DNA of 64,000 nt from Streptomyces katrae (GCF_002028425.1 NZ_CP020042.1:310001-374000), one strand, 5' to 3'. Counted from the first letter of the stretch, positions 34,888 through 43,991 are shown. A program made the numbers and translations. The notes: generated by a model from the sequence alone, not told the origin.

Positions 34888-35141
34888 CCGGGGCTCCCTG
34901 CGCAGCGAACGGGTCTGCAGGGTAGACCGGCGGCGTGGCCGGAACTCATCGGACATGCCCGGGACGGCCGCACCGGCACCGGCCGGGCGCGGGAGGGCAG
35001 TACCGGAACCGTCGGCCGCGCCCGGGGAGGCGGCACCGCGCAGATCCGCCGGGGCCCCGAGAGGCGCCGTTGCGCCCGTCGGCCAGGCCCGGGAGGCAGC
35101 CCTACGGGCCACGGGACGCACTGCGTAGGATGCGGCCGGGC

Positions 35142-35216
35142 GGAGCCGTAGCGCAGAGGTCGACGCGCGCGGTCTCCAACACCGCGAGGACGCCGGTTCG
35201 AATCCGGCCAGCTCCG
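35142..35216 (+). tRNA. Atypical tRNA with CCA anticodon (Trp)
   Basis: A complete cloverleaf can be drawn. The acceptor stem is GGAGCCG with CAGCTCC (one C-A mismatch), then TA at 8-9. The D-stem is GCGC/GCGC, and the anticodon stem GCGGT/ACCGC encloses CTCCAAC with CCA at 35176-35178. A 6-base variable loop precedes the T-stem GCCGG/CCGGC, which has loop TTCGAAT. The 3' CCA is not encoded, as usual in Streptomyces. It differs strongly from canonical Streptomyces tRNA-Trp (AGGGGCG acceptor), so it is either a second divergent tRNA-Trp or a degenerate tRNA. Confidence 0.75.
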
Positions 35217-35263
35217 CCCGACCCGCCGCACGGTCTCCTTCCGCCGTCGCCTTGTCTTCCTGC

Positions 35264-36163
35264 CTAGTCCGTCTGCGGGGGCAGGGACGCGCCGAGTTCC
35301 GCCAGCTCCGCCTCGGTGAGCTCCAGCCGGGCGGCCCCGGCCGAGTCGGTGATGGAGGCCGGGCGGCTGGCGCCGGGCAGGGGGATGACGGACGGGGAGC
35401 GGGAGAGGAGCCAGGCCAGGGCGACCCGCTGGGGGCTGACCCCGTGGGCGGCCGCGACGCGGTGGAAGGCGGTGCCGGTGGAGGTCGGGCCCGAGGGGCC
35501 GTCCAGGGAGCTGCGGGAGATGCCGCCGAGGGGGCTCCAGGGCAGGAACGCCAGGCCCAGTTCCGTGCACAGCCGCAGCTGGGGCTCGCTGTCGCGGACG
35601 GCGGGCGAGTACTGGTTCTGCACCGAGACGAGGCCGTCGCCGAGGATCGCGTGCGCCTCGCGGATCTGGGCGGTGGTGACGTTGGAGATGCCGGCGGCGC
35701 GGATCGTGCCGGCGTCCAGGAGCTCGCGCAGGGCGCCCACGGACTCCGCCCAGGGGACGGCCGGGTCCGGCTTGTGCAGCTGGTACAGGCCGATCGCGTC
35801 CACGCCCAGCCGCCCGGCGGAAGCCTGCGCGGCGCGCTTGAGGTGCTCCGGGGTGCCGGTGACGGTCCAGCTGCCGTCACCGGGGCGGCCGCGGCCGCCC
35901 TTCGTGGCGATCAGGACGCCGGAGGTGTCGCCTCCGTAGCGGGCCAGGGCGCGGGCCACCAGCCGCTCGTTGTGGCCCTCTTCGCCGGCGTGCCAGTGGT
36001 AGCTGTCGGCGGTGTCGATGAGGGTGACACCGGCGTCGAGGGCGGCGTGGACGGTGGCGACGGCGCGGCTCTCGTCCGGGCGGTGCTCGATCGACAGCGG
36101 CATGGCGCCCAGGCCGATGGCGCCGACGGTGGTGCCCGCGAGGGTGCGGTACGGGTTCGGCAT
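35264..36163 (-). CDS. Aldo/keto reductase
   Basis: A 299-aa TIM-barrel NADPH-dependent reductase. The catalytic tetrad is visible: D50 and Y55 in LIDTADSY, K88 in IATKGG and H130 in LYQLHKPD. NADP-binding sequence LPWSPLGGISR and the C-terminal IPLPGASRPASI match the family. Substrates are aldehydes or ketones of unknown identity. It lies 15 bp after the epimerase-like gene, so the two are probably one operon. Confidence 0.9.
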   Translation of the reverse strand: MPNPYRTLAGTTVGAIGLGAMPLSIEHRPDESRAVATVHAALDAGVTLIDTADSYHWHAGEEGHNERLVARALARYGGDTSGVLIATKGGRGRPGDGSWTVTGTPEHLKRAAQASAGRLGVDAIGLYQLHKPDPAVPWAESVGALRELLDAGTIRAAGISNVTTAQIREAHAILGDGLVSVQNQYSPAVRDSEPQLRLCTELGLAFLPWSPLGGISRSSLDGPSGPTSTGTAFHRVAAAHGVSPQRVALAWLLSRSPSVIPLPGASRPASITDSAGAARLELTEAELAELGASLPPQTD

Positions 36164-36178
36164 GGTGGTGGGTGTTCC

Positions 36179-37120
36179 TCAGGCGGTGGGGACGGCGGCT
36201 TCGGCGAGGGCTTCGGTGACGGCGTCCGGGAGCCAGTCGGCCGTGTGGGAGAAGGCGAAGCCCAGTTCCTTCGCACGGGCGTTGCTCATGGCGTAGTGGC
36301 GGTCGAAGGAGAACGGAGAGGCGGGCGTGGTGGCGGTGGCCGGCTGGTGGCGGGGCTCCCGGCCGGTCTGCGCGGCGATGGCCGCGGTGAGGGCGTGGAC
36401 GTCGAGCGGGCCGTCGGAGCAGGCGTTGAGGGGGCCGGCGAAGTCCGCTTCGGTGGCGGCCCAGCGCAGCAGCTCCGCCAGTTCCGCCCAGTGGATGAAC
36501 ACCGTCGGCAGGGGGCGGGCGTGCACGGTGACCGGTTCGCCGGTGGTGGCGCGCCGGGTGTAGTGGGCGAGGCGGCCGGTGAACTCCCGTGTGCCGCCGC
36601 CCAGTACGTGCGCGCTGCGGACGGAGGCGAAGGTGAATCCGCCGGCGCGGGCGAGGACGGCCTCCGCCTGGCGCTTGCCCTCGGCGTAATGGGCCTCCAG
36701 GTAGGCCCCGTCGTGCCAGGGCAGTTCCAGGTCCACCGGCCAGGCGGCCGGGTCGACGGTCTCCTCCGGCACCGGGGTGTCCGCCGGTACGGGCGGCAGG
36801 GCGGTGGTCGCCGGGTCGTAGACCTCGATGGTGGAGGTCATCACGTACCGGCGGGTGCGGCCGGCGAAGACCCGGGCGGCGATCGCGGCCTGCACGGGCG
36901 TGTAGCAGACCTGGTCCACCACCACGTCGAAGGTGCGGGGGCCGAGGGCGGCGAGGAGGGCTGCCTCGTCGTCGCGGTCGACGACGAGGTGCTCGACACC
37001 GGCGGGCGGGCGGCCGGAGCCGCGGTTGATCACCGTGACCTGGTGGCCGGCCGTCCGCAACCGCTGGACCAGGAGCTTTCCGAAGTACCGGCTTCCGCCG
37101 ATGACGCAGATCCTTTGCAT
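36179..37120 (-). CDS. NAD-dependent epimerase/dehydratase (extended SDR)
   Basis: A 313-aa extended short-chain dehydrogenase. The nucleotide-binding motif CVIGGSRYFGK is at residues 4-14. The active-site region is TSTIEVYD, followed by YAEGK (Y-x-x-x-K) at about residue 165. This is the nucleoside-diphosphate-sugar-epimerase or isoflavone-reductase-like branch. It is upstream of, and likely co-transcribed with, the aldo/keto reductase. No sugar-pathway neighbours allow a more exact role. Confidence 0.85.
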   Translation of the reverse strand: MQRICVIGGSRYFGKLLVQRLRTAGHQVTVINRGSGRPPAGVEHLVVDRDDEAALLAALGPRTFDVVVDQVCYTPVQAAIAARVFAGRTRRYVMTSTIEVYDPATTALPPVPADTPVPEETVDPAAWPVDLELPWHDGAYLEAHYAEGKRQAEAVLARAGGFTFASVRSAHVLGGGTREFTGRLAHYTRRATTGEPVTVHARPLPTVFIHWAELAELLRWAATEADFAGPLNACSDGPLDVHALTAAIAAQTGREPRHQPATATTPASPFSFDRHYAMSNARAKELGFAFSHTADWLPDAVTEALAEAAVPTA

Positions 37121-37205
37121 GCCCCCACTCTGTCGATCCCCGGTGATCAGCAGAAGTGGTGTGTTGGTGGGCGGGTATTAAGGAAAACTGGTGACCGACC
37201 CGTGG

Positions 37206-38099
37206 TCAGGCGCGTGCGGGCTCCGGCAGCGGGGCCTTGCGGGCGTGGAGGACGTGGGCGCCCAGGGGCAGCGGGGTCCGGCCGTCGAGGCGCAGGCCCG
37301 CGTCGGCCAGCAGGCGGGCGTAGTGGTCCTCCCGGCGTTCGCGGCCTCCGACGTTGCACAGCATGTGCAGGTCCCAGGCGGTCGCCGGCGAGGGGGAACC
37401 GTCGGCGGGCAGGAGGCGTTCCACGATCAGCAGGTCGGCGTGGGCGGGCATCGCGCGGGCGCAGTGGCCGAGGATCTCCCGGCAGCGGTCGTCGTCCCAG
37501 TCGTGCAGGACCCGGGCCAGGACGTACACGTCGCCTCCGGCGGGGACGTCGGCGAAGTCGCCCGCCCGGTACGAGCAGCGTGCGCCGCAGCCCGCGGCGT
37601 CGAGCAGGCGGCGGGCCGTGGCGACGGCGTGCGGGCGTTCGAGCAGGACGCCGCGCAGGCCCGGGTGGGCGGTGAGGACCGGGCGGAGCAGTTCCCCGTT
37701 GCCTCCGGCCACGTCCACGACCGTGGCGGGCGCGGGCGCCTGGGCCGCCGTGGTGAGGACCGGATGGGCGGGCAGCGGCCGGAACATGCGCGCACTCGCG
37801 GCCATCGAACGGTCGAAGAGGTCGGCGAGTTCGGGGTCGCGGGCGAAGTGGTCGAAGTGGTTCTCGCCGTGGAGGTGGTCGAAGCCCGGCTGCCCGGTCC
37901 GTACGGCGTGGTCGAGTTCGCCGAAGGAACGGTAGAAGGGGCCGCCGTACATGAGGGCCAGGGGACGCATCGACGCGGGCTCGTCCGCGCGCAGCAGGGC
38001 GCCGAGTGCGGTGAGGCGGAAACCCTCCTCCGGACGCTGCTCCGGGCGCTCCACCTGGCGTTGCTCCGGGCGCTCCTCGCGGGTCACGGCGCCGAGCAT
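37206..38099 (-). CDS. O-methyltransferase (family 2), 5' truncated
   Basis: A 297-aa fragment of an S-adenosylmethionine-dependent O-methyltransferase. SAM motif I is VVDVAGGNGELLRPVL, and LARVLHDWDDDRCREIL is the conserved catalytic stretch. The frame stays open and homologous upstream of ATG 38099 (LARLTGTHPRGLATLLRYLE) until a TAA at 38166-38168. The first 40-50 residues of the N-terminal dimerisation domain are therefore missing, and no good start exists for the homologous part. It is probably a truncated, perhaps inactive, gene; translation from 38099 would lose the winged helix. Confidence 0.65.
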   Translation of the reverse strand: MLGAVTREERPEQRQVERPEQRPEEGFRLTALGALLRADEPASMRPLALMYGGPFYRSFGELDHAVRTGQPGFDHLHGENHFDHFARDPELADLFDRSMAASARMFRPLPAHPVLTTAAQAPAPATVVDVAGGNGELLRPVLTAHPGLRGVLLERPHAVATARRLLDAAGCGARCSYRAGDFADVPAGGDVYVLARVLHDWDDDRCREILGHCARAMPAHADLLIVERLLPADGSPSPATAWDLHMLCNVGGRERREDHYARLLADAGLRLDGRTPLPLGAHVLHARKAPLPEPARA

Positions 38100-38196
38100 T
38101 TCCAGGTAGCGCAGGAGGGTGGCGAGGCCGCGGGGATGGGTGCCGGTCAGACGGGCGAGGTCGAGTTAGCGCGAGATGGATTTTTGTGACGGAGCT

Positions 38197-38721
38197 TCAG
38201 GCGGGGGCCGCCGGGATGCGGACTCCGACGACCTTCCCGGACGGGACGCGGAACGCCGTGAGCCGGCCGTCGGCCTCGCCCACCAGGCAGTTCACGATCA
38301 GCAGTCCGCGACCACCCTCCGCGTCCATGCCGACGTCCGCGGCCGTGGCCCCTCCCGCGTCCGGACCGACACACGGAAGGAACGGGTCTCCGTCGGCGAC
38401 GTCCAGGTACAGGCGGCCGCGCCGGAGGGCGACGGTCACGCACACCTGGGCGCCGCCGCCTCCCGTGTGCCGGACGGCGTTGGACAGCAGCTCCGTGGCG
38501 GCGAGCAGCAGGATCCCGGCCCGTTCGGGCTCGACGCCCCAGCCCTGGAGCGCGCGGCGCATGGACGCTCGCACCAGCGGGACCCCGGACGCCGTCGGCT
38601 CCACAGTCCAGCGGGCGAGGCGGCGGCCCTGGGGAAGGGCGGACGGGGCGGCGGCCGCGGGCGTCGTGGGGCGCGGGACGGACGGGGGGACGGCGGCCAC
38701 GATCGGCATGGGGCTGGACAT
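38197..38721 (-). CDS. ATP-binding regulatory protein (anti-sigma-factor/RsbW-like HATPase)
   Basis: A 174-aa protein with a single HATPase_c_2 domain, preceded by a Pro/Ala-rich leader of about 35 residues. The N-box is TELLSNAVRHTGGG, followed by LDVADGD and the ATP-lid region GGRGLLIVNCLV. Streptomyces has many such SpoIIAB/RsbW-like kinases that bind sigma factors or anti-anti-sigma factors. No partner gene is adjacent. ATG 38721 is used; a later ATG at 38709 is possible. Confidence 0.85.
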   Translation of the reverse strand: MSSPMPIVAAVPPSVPRPTTPAAAAPSALPQGRRLARWTVEPTASGVPLVRASMRRALQGWGVEPERAGILLLAATELLSNAVRHTGGGGAQVCVTVALRRGRLYLDVADGDPFLPCVGPDAGGATAADVGMDAEGGRGLLIVNCLVGEADGRLTAFRVPSGKVVGVRIPAAPA

Positions 38722-38836
38722 GGGACTCCCGGGCGGGACGGGCGACGCAACGAGAGAGCGATGTCTCGTGTAACCTCAGCGCCCTCCCAATCGAACCATT
38801 CGGCGCCGGAGGCGTTTACTACGCCGCGCAGGATGT

Positions 38837-38850
38837 GTTACACGTGTAAC
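38837..38850. promoter_or_regulatory. LacI-type operator box upstream of the esterase gene
   Basis: GTTACACGTGTAAC is a perfect 14-bp palindrome 143 bp before the alpha/beta hydrolase start. A half-site, CTCGTGTAACC, lies at about 38765. Nearly the same box occurs at 40529, 41656 and 62014. A LacI regulator is encoded at 40586-41593, so this is likely its binding site. Confidence 0.7.
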
Positions 38851-38993
38851 AACGCTAGGGCGGACCCTTCAAGAGCACAAGGCATTTCGGACATTCATCC
38901 GAAAGCCCGGCGCTCCAGGGCGCCGGCCCGGCGTACCCGGCACCACCCGCAGGAACCCCGTACGGACCCGTACGCCCACAGAAGGAGCGGGAA

Positions 38994-39968
38994 ATGACCC
39001 AAGCACCTCCCGGAGCCCCTGCCGGCCAGCAGACCTTCGACCTCGATCTCGCAGCCTGGCCGCCGCCCCCCTTCCGGGCCCCGGGCCCGCCCCGGGTCGG
39101 CCAGGACGGCACCCGCCACTTCGACGGCGTCACCTACGCGAGCACCCTCGGCTACCGGCCGTGCCTGCTCGACGTGCGGGTCCCCGCGGCCGCGGGCCCG
39201 GTTGCCGCGGTCGTGTGGATCCACGGCGGCGGCTGGCTGGAGGGCGACCGACGCTATCCGCCGCCGACCGTCCCGGCCGAGCTCCTGCACGGCACCGTCC
39301 TGGGGGCGGGGCTCGCGCTGGTGTGCATCGACTACCGGCACAGCCTGGAGGCACCGTTCCCGGCCCAGCTGCACGATGTGAAGGCCGCCATCCGCTACGT
39401 CCGCCGCCACGCCGCCGAGCTCGGCATCGACCCGCACCGGATCGGCGTCATGGGCGAGTCGGCGGGCGGACACCTGGCAGCGCTCGCCGGCCTCGTCCAG
39501 CCGGACGGCGGCGACGCGGCCGCCGCACTGGAGGGCGGTGTGGGCGTCCAGGGCGAGGACAGCAGCGTGCGGGCCGCCGTCTGCTGGTACCCGGCCACGG
39601 ACCTCGGGGCGCTGCTCGGGCAGCCGCTGCCAATGCCGCCCGCCCCGGACGGCACCGTGTTCCCCGACCCGTTCGCCTCCTTGCTGGGCGGCACCCCGCA
39701 GCAGTGGCCGGAACTCGCCCGCACCGCCAGCCCGGTCACCTACGCGGGCGGCGCCACCCCGCCGCCGTTCCTCCTCCTCCACGGGACCGAGGACCGCCTG
39801 CTGCCGTACAGCCAGAGCGAAAGCCTCGCGGCGGCCCTCAAGGGAGCGGGCGGCGAGGTCACCCTGGTGCCGGTGGAAGGCGCCGACCACATCTTCCTCG
39901 GCAGCCCCGACGTAACACCGCTCGTCACCCAGAGCATCGCCTTCCTCGCCCGCCACCTGGCGGCGTGA
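38994..39968 (+). CDS. Alpha/beta-hydrolase (hormone-sensitive-lipase-like esterase)
   Basis: A 324-aa cytoplasmic esterase. The oxyanion-hole motif is HGGG at 77-80. The nucleophile is S156 in MGESAGG, and the charge relay is D267 in HGTEDRLLP and H299 in GADHIF. This is the HSL/bacterial type IV esterase family. GAAGGAGCGGGAA precedes the ATG. It is probably controlled by the nearby LacI regulator through the TTACACGTGTAA box and may take part in using an esterified carbon source. Confidence 0.9.
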   Translation: MTQAPPGAPAGQQTFDLDLAAWPPPPFRAPGPPRVGQDGTRHFDGVTYASTLGYRPCLLDVRVPAAAGPVAAVVWIHGGGWLEGDRRYPPPTVPAELLHGTVLGAGLALVCIDYRHSLEAPFPAQLHDVKAAIRYVRRHAAELGIDPHRIGVMGESAGGHLAALAGLVQPDGGDAAAALEGGVGVQGEDSSVRAAVCWYPATDLGALLGQPLPMPPAPDGTVFPDPFASLLGGTPQQWPELARTASPVTYAGGATPPPFLLLHGTEDRLLPYSQSESLAAALKGAGGEVTLVPVEGADHIFLGSPDVTPLVTQSIAFLARHLAA

Positions 39969-40585
39969 ACCCGGCCGACGACCGCACAGCCGACGCACGC
40001 CCCGCGTGGGGCACGTCATGACGGCGCCCCACGCTCACCACACCCGCGACCCACAACCATGACCGGCCTCCCCTCCCCCAGACGGCTGATGACCGGAGCC
40101 TTCTTCCTTCTTCCTCCTGATCCCCAGCACGCTGACCGACACGCTGCCCGCAGCCCCAGTCGGCCGCCCTTCCACGGCCTCGACGACGCCCGGTCGCGGT
40201 GCACGGGCGGCCCATACCGCGGCCCGTACCCGGTGGCCGCCTCGGCGCTCGACCGGCTCGGCAGGCCGACGGGGGCGGCGGCACCTGCGGGGTTTCTGGT
40301 GCTCCTGACGCCCACAGGCGCTGGCCGTCGTGCTCTGCCTGCTCACCACGCACCTGATCGGCAATCTCCTGGTCGTCCAGGCGCTGAAGCTACCGGTTGA
40401 CCGGCCACACCCCGCCGATCCCCTGGTGCGGGCGGACCACACGGCACGTTATCGCCGGTGCCGCGACGGGAGCCGGGACCGCACCTCGCCCTGCGGTGGG
40501 CCTGCAGACCGTGCCTGACCGAGGGGCGGTTACACGTGTATCGGTTCCTACCAGACAGGGCGGCCAGGCCTCATGGCCTGAACGC
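39969..40585. other. Gap with no intact gene and one operator box
   Basis: About 617 bp separate the esterase from the convergent LacI gene. No frame has family similarity. Short stretches read as a hydrophobic helix in one plus frame (AVVLCLLTTHLIGNLLVVQA at about 40327-40386), with another (FFLLIPSTLTDTL) in a second frame. A decayed transporter is possible but unproven. GTTACACGTGTATC at 40529-40542 is another copy of the LacI-type box. Confidence 0.4.
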
Positions 40586-41593
40586 TCATGAGGAGCGGCG
40601 GTGAACCAGGACGGGCTGCACGCCCCGCACTTGCGGCGGTACCCCATGCTCCACGAGGTCATGGAGCGCGTCGGCCACCTCGGCGGGCGTGGGAAGGTCG
40701 AGCCGTACGGAGGTCAACGGGGGCTCCTGCAACGCGGACAGCACCAGGTCGTCACAACCGACAATGGCGACGTCCCCCGGAACGGAGACTCCGGCGGCGC
40801 GCAGGGCGTGCATCAGCAGCGCGGCGTACTCGTCGTTGTAGGCGAACACCCCGTCCAGACCCACCTCACGCCAGTTCCCCGCGAGTTCGGCGGCGGACTC
40901 GTGGGTGAAGGACAGCTCCAGCGCGCTGACGGTGGCCGTGCTGCGGGCGGCGACGCCTTCGGCTCCGGCCAGCCGCGGGCCGGCGAAGGTGGCCAGACCG
41001 CGTTCCCGCGGCATGATCACGCCGAGGCTGCGGCACCCCCGGGAGAGCAGGTGCATCGCGGCCATCGCGCCGATCCGCTCCTGATCGAGATCGATGGTGT
41101 GGGCGCCCGCCACCTCACGGGAGCCGAAAGCCAGTACTCCGCGGACGCCGGCGCGGCTCAGCACGTCCACCGCCTGGCCGGACAGGCTGTCGCCGTCCAG
41201 CGCCACGACCGCCGCGGGCCGGAGTTCGGCCCAGGCACGGGCGGCGCTCACCGGGTCGGGGAACCGTCCGGCGTGCAGCACGAGAACATAGCCGTGGCGC
41301 TCCAGCTCGCTCTCCAGGTCGTCGACCCAGGTGGCGACCAGCCTTCCGGCCGCCGAGACGGACGCCGGCATGAGCACGAGGTTGCTGCGGCCGGCGCGCA
41401 GCGAGCGGGCCGCGGCATGCGGTACATAGCCGAGCTGCTGGGCGGCCTCGAGGACCCGGGCACGCGTGGTGTCGCTGACCCGGTGGGCCTGGGTGTTGTT
41501 GAGGACGAAGGACACGGTCGCTCTCGACACCCCGGCCAGACGCGCGACGTCCGCGCTCGTGACGACGGCCGGCGCGGTCGGCTCCTTGCCCAT
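40586..41593 (-). CDS. LacI family transcriptional regulator
   Basis: A 335-aa repressor. The N-terminal HTH TSADVARLAGVSRATVSFVL is at residues 12-31, followed by the hinge helix AARSLRAGRSN. The periplasmic-binding-protein-like effector domain contains TIDLDQERIGAMAAMHLL and a final VRLDLPTPAEVADAL. LacI proteins usually sense sugars. The start at ATG 41593 puts the HTH at the normal distance. Box GGTTACACGCGTTACC, 63-78 bp upstream, suggests autoregulation, and the same motif upstream of the esterase suggests that gene as a target. Confidence 0.9.
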   Translation of the reverse strand: MGKEPTAPAVVTSADVARLAGVSRATVSFVLNNTQAHRVSDTTRARVLEAAQQLGYVPHAAARSLRAGRSNLVLMPASVSAAGRLVATWVDDLESELERHGYVLVLHAGRFPDPVSAARAWAELRPAAVVALDGDSLSGQAVDVLSRAGVRGVLAFGSREVAGAHTIDLDQERIGAMAAMHLLSRGCRSLGVIMPRERGLATFAGPRLAGAEGVAARSTATVSALELSFTHESAAELAGNWREVGLDGVFAYNDEYAALLMHALRAAGVSVPGDVAIVGCDDLVLSALQEPPLTSVRLDLPTPAEVADALHDLVEHGVPPQVRGVQPVLVHRRSS

Positions 41594-41655
41594 GACGGTC
41601 CTTGCCCCGCTCCCACACCTCGGCCCTCGGGGGCCGACTGACAATTCTCTTCCCA

Positions 41656-41671
41656 GGTTACACGCGTTACC
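41656..41671. promoter_or_regulatory. Operator-like box upstream of lacI-type gene
   Basis: GGTTACACGCGTTACC, an imperfect version of the GTTACACGTGTAAC box, lies 63 bp before the LacI start and probably mediates autoregulation. The rest of the 408-bp gap up to 42001 shows no gene. Confidence 0.6.
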
Positions 41672-42001
41672 GAAGAGCAGGAGGACTCGGCCGAGGACCG
41701 AGGAGCCCTCTCGGGCCAGTGCAGCGCTCCACGAGGCTGTCCGCGGGCTCATAAGGGCCGGCACTTCCAGCATCGGTGAGATCGGGTTCCGTGTCCCAGC
41801 CCATGCATGTTGAAGACCGACTGAGCACGAGTTCGCCGGACCCCGGAGGGCGGCTAAAAGGTCGCTTCCTCTGGTTATGAAGTTGTCCTCACGTGGCAGG
41901 TTTCGCGAGCTTCGTGAGGCAGGTCGGGGCGGGCCATGGCCAGGCCTCGGCTCTGCGGTCGTTGCGGACCACGCAAGGGATCTTGAGACCAGGAGCACCC
42001 C

Positions 42002-42604
42002 ATGGCAGGCTCATGCCGCATGATCGACGAATTCGCGAAAGACACCCTGCACGGGAGACTGCGCCGGGACCGCACAGCGCTGCTCTGGAAACTCGACGGC
42101 TTGTCCGAATACGACGCCCGCCGGCCTTTGACAGCGACCGGAACCAACCTCCTCGGCCTGGTCAAGCACGTGGCCACCGTCGAGGCCAGGTACTTCGGCG
42201 AGGTCTTCGACCGCCCTTCCCCGGAACCGCTGCCCCGGTGGCAGGACTCCGACGGCAGCGATCTGTGGGCGACCGAGGACGAGACCCGCGAACAGATCAT
42301 CGGGTTCTACCGGCGCACGTGGGAACACTCGGACGCGACGATCAACGAGCTTCCCCTCGACGCCCCCGGCCACGTGCCGTGGTGGCCGGAGCCTTATGGC
42401 GACACCAACCTGTTCGCCATCATGGTCCATGTCCTCGGCGAGTCCATCCGGCATGCCGGGCACGCCGATATCCTGCGCGAAGGCCTCGACGGCCGGACCG
42501 GGTTGCGCGCCGAACACGAGAAGGAAATCGACGAGGAAGCCCGTGCAGCCCACCGCGCCACGATCGAGCGGGCCGCCAGGTCGGCCGCACCAATCAAGGC
42601 TTGA
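42002..42604 (+). CDS. DinB/DUF664 family protein
   Basis: A 200-aa four-helix-bundle protein of the DUF664/DinB superfamily. The signature features are LLGLVKHVATVEARYFGEVF (first metal-binding His), IIGFYRRTWEHSD, and VHVLGESIRHAGHADILREG with the His pair near the end. Members are thought to be metal- and thiol-dependent transferases, in actinobacteria often linked to mycothiol. AGGAGCACCCC precedes ATG 42002; an internal ATG at 42020 is possible. It is the first gene of the accessory region. Confidence 0.88.
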   Translation: MAGSCRMIDEFAKDTLHGRLRRDRTALLWKLDGLSEYDARRPLTATGTNLLGLVKHVATVEARYFGEVFDRPSPEPLPRWQDSDGSDLWATEDETREQIIGFYRRTWEHSDATINELPLDAPGHVPWWPEPYGDTNLFAIMVHVLGESIRHAGHADILREGLDGRTGLRAEHEKEIDEEARAAHRATIERAARSAAPIKA

Positions 42605-42720
42605 AGCTCGTAACACGATCACATTGCCGGCAGGGGCAGGGCGCGGCCCGGCTACCAGCACCAGCTGAAAGAACCGGCTTACATCGGGCACTGTCAGAGG
42701 CCTCAGGCACACTGCGCCTT

Positions 42721-43557
42721 ATGAACTTGGTGACCGCGCACGACTACGCCTGGATCCGCACCTCGCCGCTCTTCCGCCACATGATGGAGAGCGGATACAC
42801 CTTGACACTGATACAGGAGCGGAGCCCGCAGGAGGTGCTGCGCGCGATGGGGGCGGAACCGTGCGGCACCGGGGAAGGAACCGGCGGGCTGATCGAGGCG
42901 GACGAGGCTCACCGTGCCGAGGCGGGTTACGACTACTGGGACGAGTCCTACGTCGCGGGCGCCTTCAAGGCCCCGGGCGAGAACGGTGACTGGACAGTTG
43001 TGCTCGGCTTCGACGGTGGCCTTGGGGTGCCGTGCGTGGAGACGCTGTCGGAGGGCGGCCGGGTCGTGGCGCACTCGAGCAATGGCGGCAAGCCCATCCA
43101 CCTCTTCCACTGGTTCGAGGGCGGTGAGCTCCGTACGACATTCGAGGGTCCCTCGGTGCGCGACGGCAACAGCCCCGATGAACTGGTTCCCCTGTTGCGG
43201 GAAGTCGGCTTCCCTCTGACTCCCGAGGGAGAGCACGACGAGAGCGCCCCGGTCGTCGACGGGAAGGCGGCGGTCCTGGCTCTGGCCGAGAGACTCACCG
43301 GCATACGCGTCACCGAATCCCTCCTCCAGGACGCCACGTATGAACTGGGACTTGTCCCCGAACAGCCTGCCGGGGAATGGACCCGCCTAGTCATCGACAT
43401 TACTGATGCCCACGGAGAGCGTCTGTACAAGGAATGGACCTACGAGGAGGTCGTGGCGGCTTCCGACCGCGGACGGGCGGAGGCGAACGCCCCGATCGCG
43501 ATCACTTACAACGAGCCTCTGGCCATGGATTGTTCGGAGCGCAAGACAGGTGAGTAA
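42721..43557 (+). CDS. DUF6461-like protein
   Basis: A 278-aa soluble protein. It opens with VTAHDYAWIRTSPLFRHMME, followed by LIQERSPQEVLRAMGAEP. The middle has WTVVLGFDGGLGVPCVETLS and VVAHSSNGGKPIHLFHWFEG. This resembles the DUF6461 family of Streptomyces, whose function is unknown. No catalytic motif is visible. It is followed within 60 bp by an IS remnant. Confidence 0.7.
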   Translation: MNLVTAHDYAWIRTSPLFRHMMESGYTLTLIQERSPQEVLRAMGAEPCGTGEGTGGLIEADEAHRAEAGYDYWDESYVAGAFKAPGENGDWTVVLGFDGGLGVPCVETLSEGGRVVAHSSNGGKPIHLFHWFEGGELRTTFEGPSVRDGNSPDELVPLLREVGFPLTPEGEHDESAPVVDGKAAVLALAERLTGIRVTESLLQDATYELGLVPEQPAGEWTRLVIDITDAHGERLYKEWTYEEVVAASDRGRAEANAPIAITYNEPLAMDCSERKTGE

Positions 43558-43615
43558 CAAACGGGCGCATGGAAGGTGACCTTGGGACGCTCGCCGCCCT
43601 AGGGACCCGACTCTG

Positions 43616-43991
43616 GTGGTGCTGGACAGTAAGGGTGTCCAGGCGGCCGCAGGGGTCCCCTCCCCTCCTCCACGACCGGCAAGGTACCCGGCGAAGAAGG
43701 TGCCGGGCCGCAAGCGAGGACTGGCCGTGGGCGTGCTCGGGCTCGTCATCGCGGTGATCGTGCCGGCCGCGAACACCCACGACAACGCCGCGGGCATCGC
43801 CCGGCTGGACCAAGCCGCCGAGCGCATCGGCGGCACCGTGGAGAAGGCGCTGGTCGGCCAGGGCTTCAAGAAGCAGGACGCCGACCTCCTCCGCCTCCCG
43901 CGTCTACTGGGCGATGACTCACGTCATGGCCCGCCGCCTCACCGGCGCGAACACCCCCACCTGGCGCGATGAGCAGGCGGTGAGCACGTGA
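43616..43991 (+). pseudogene. IS5-family transposase remnant (copy 1)
   Basis: The frame MVLDSKGVQAAAGVP, KKVPGRKRGLAVGVLGLVIA and HDNAAGIARLDQAAERIGGT matches the middle of an IS5-type DDE transposase. Homology stops after GFKKQD and resumes in another frame as SRVYWAMTHVMARRLTGANT to a stop at 43989-43991. The N-terminal third and an internal segment carrying the last catalytic residue are deleted. The stop overlaps the next remnant's GTG (GTGA). Confidence 0.85.

Noticed and set aside
40059..40400. Possible 113-aa gene in the esterase-LacI gap
   Set aside because: The frame has no family similarity, and hydrophobic segments fall in different frames, so it is better seen as decayed DNA.
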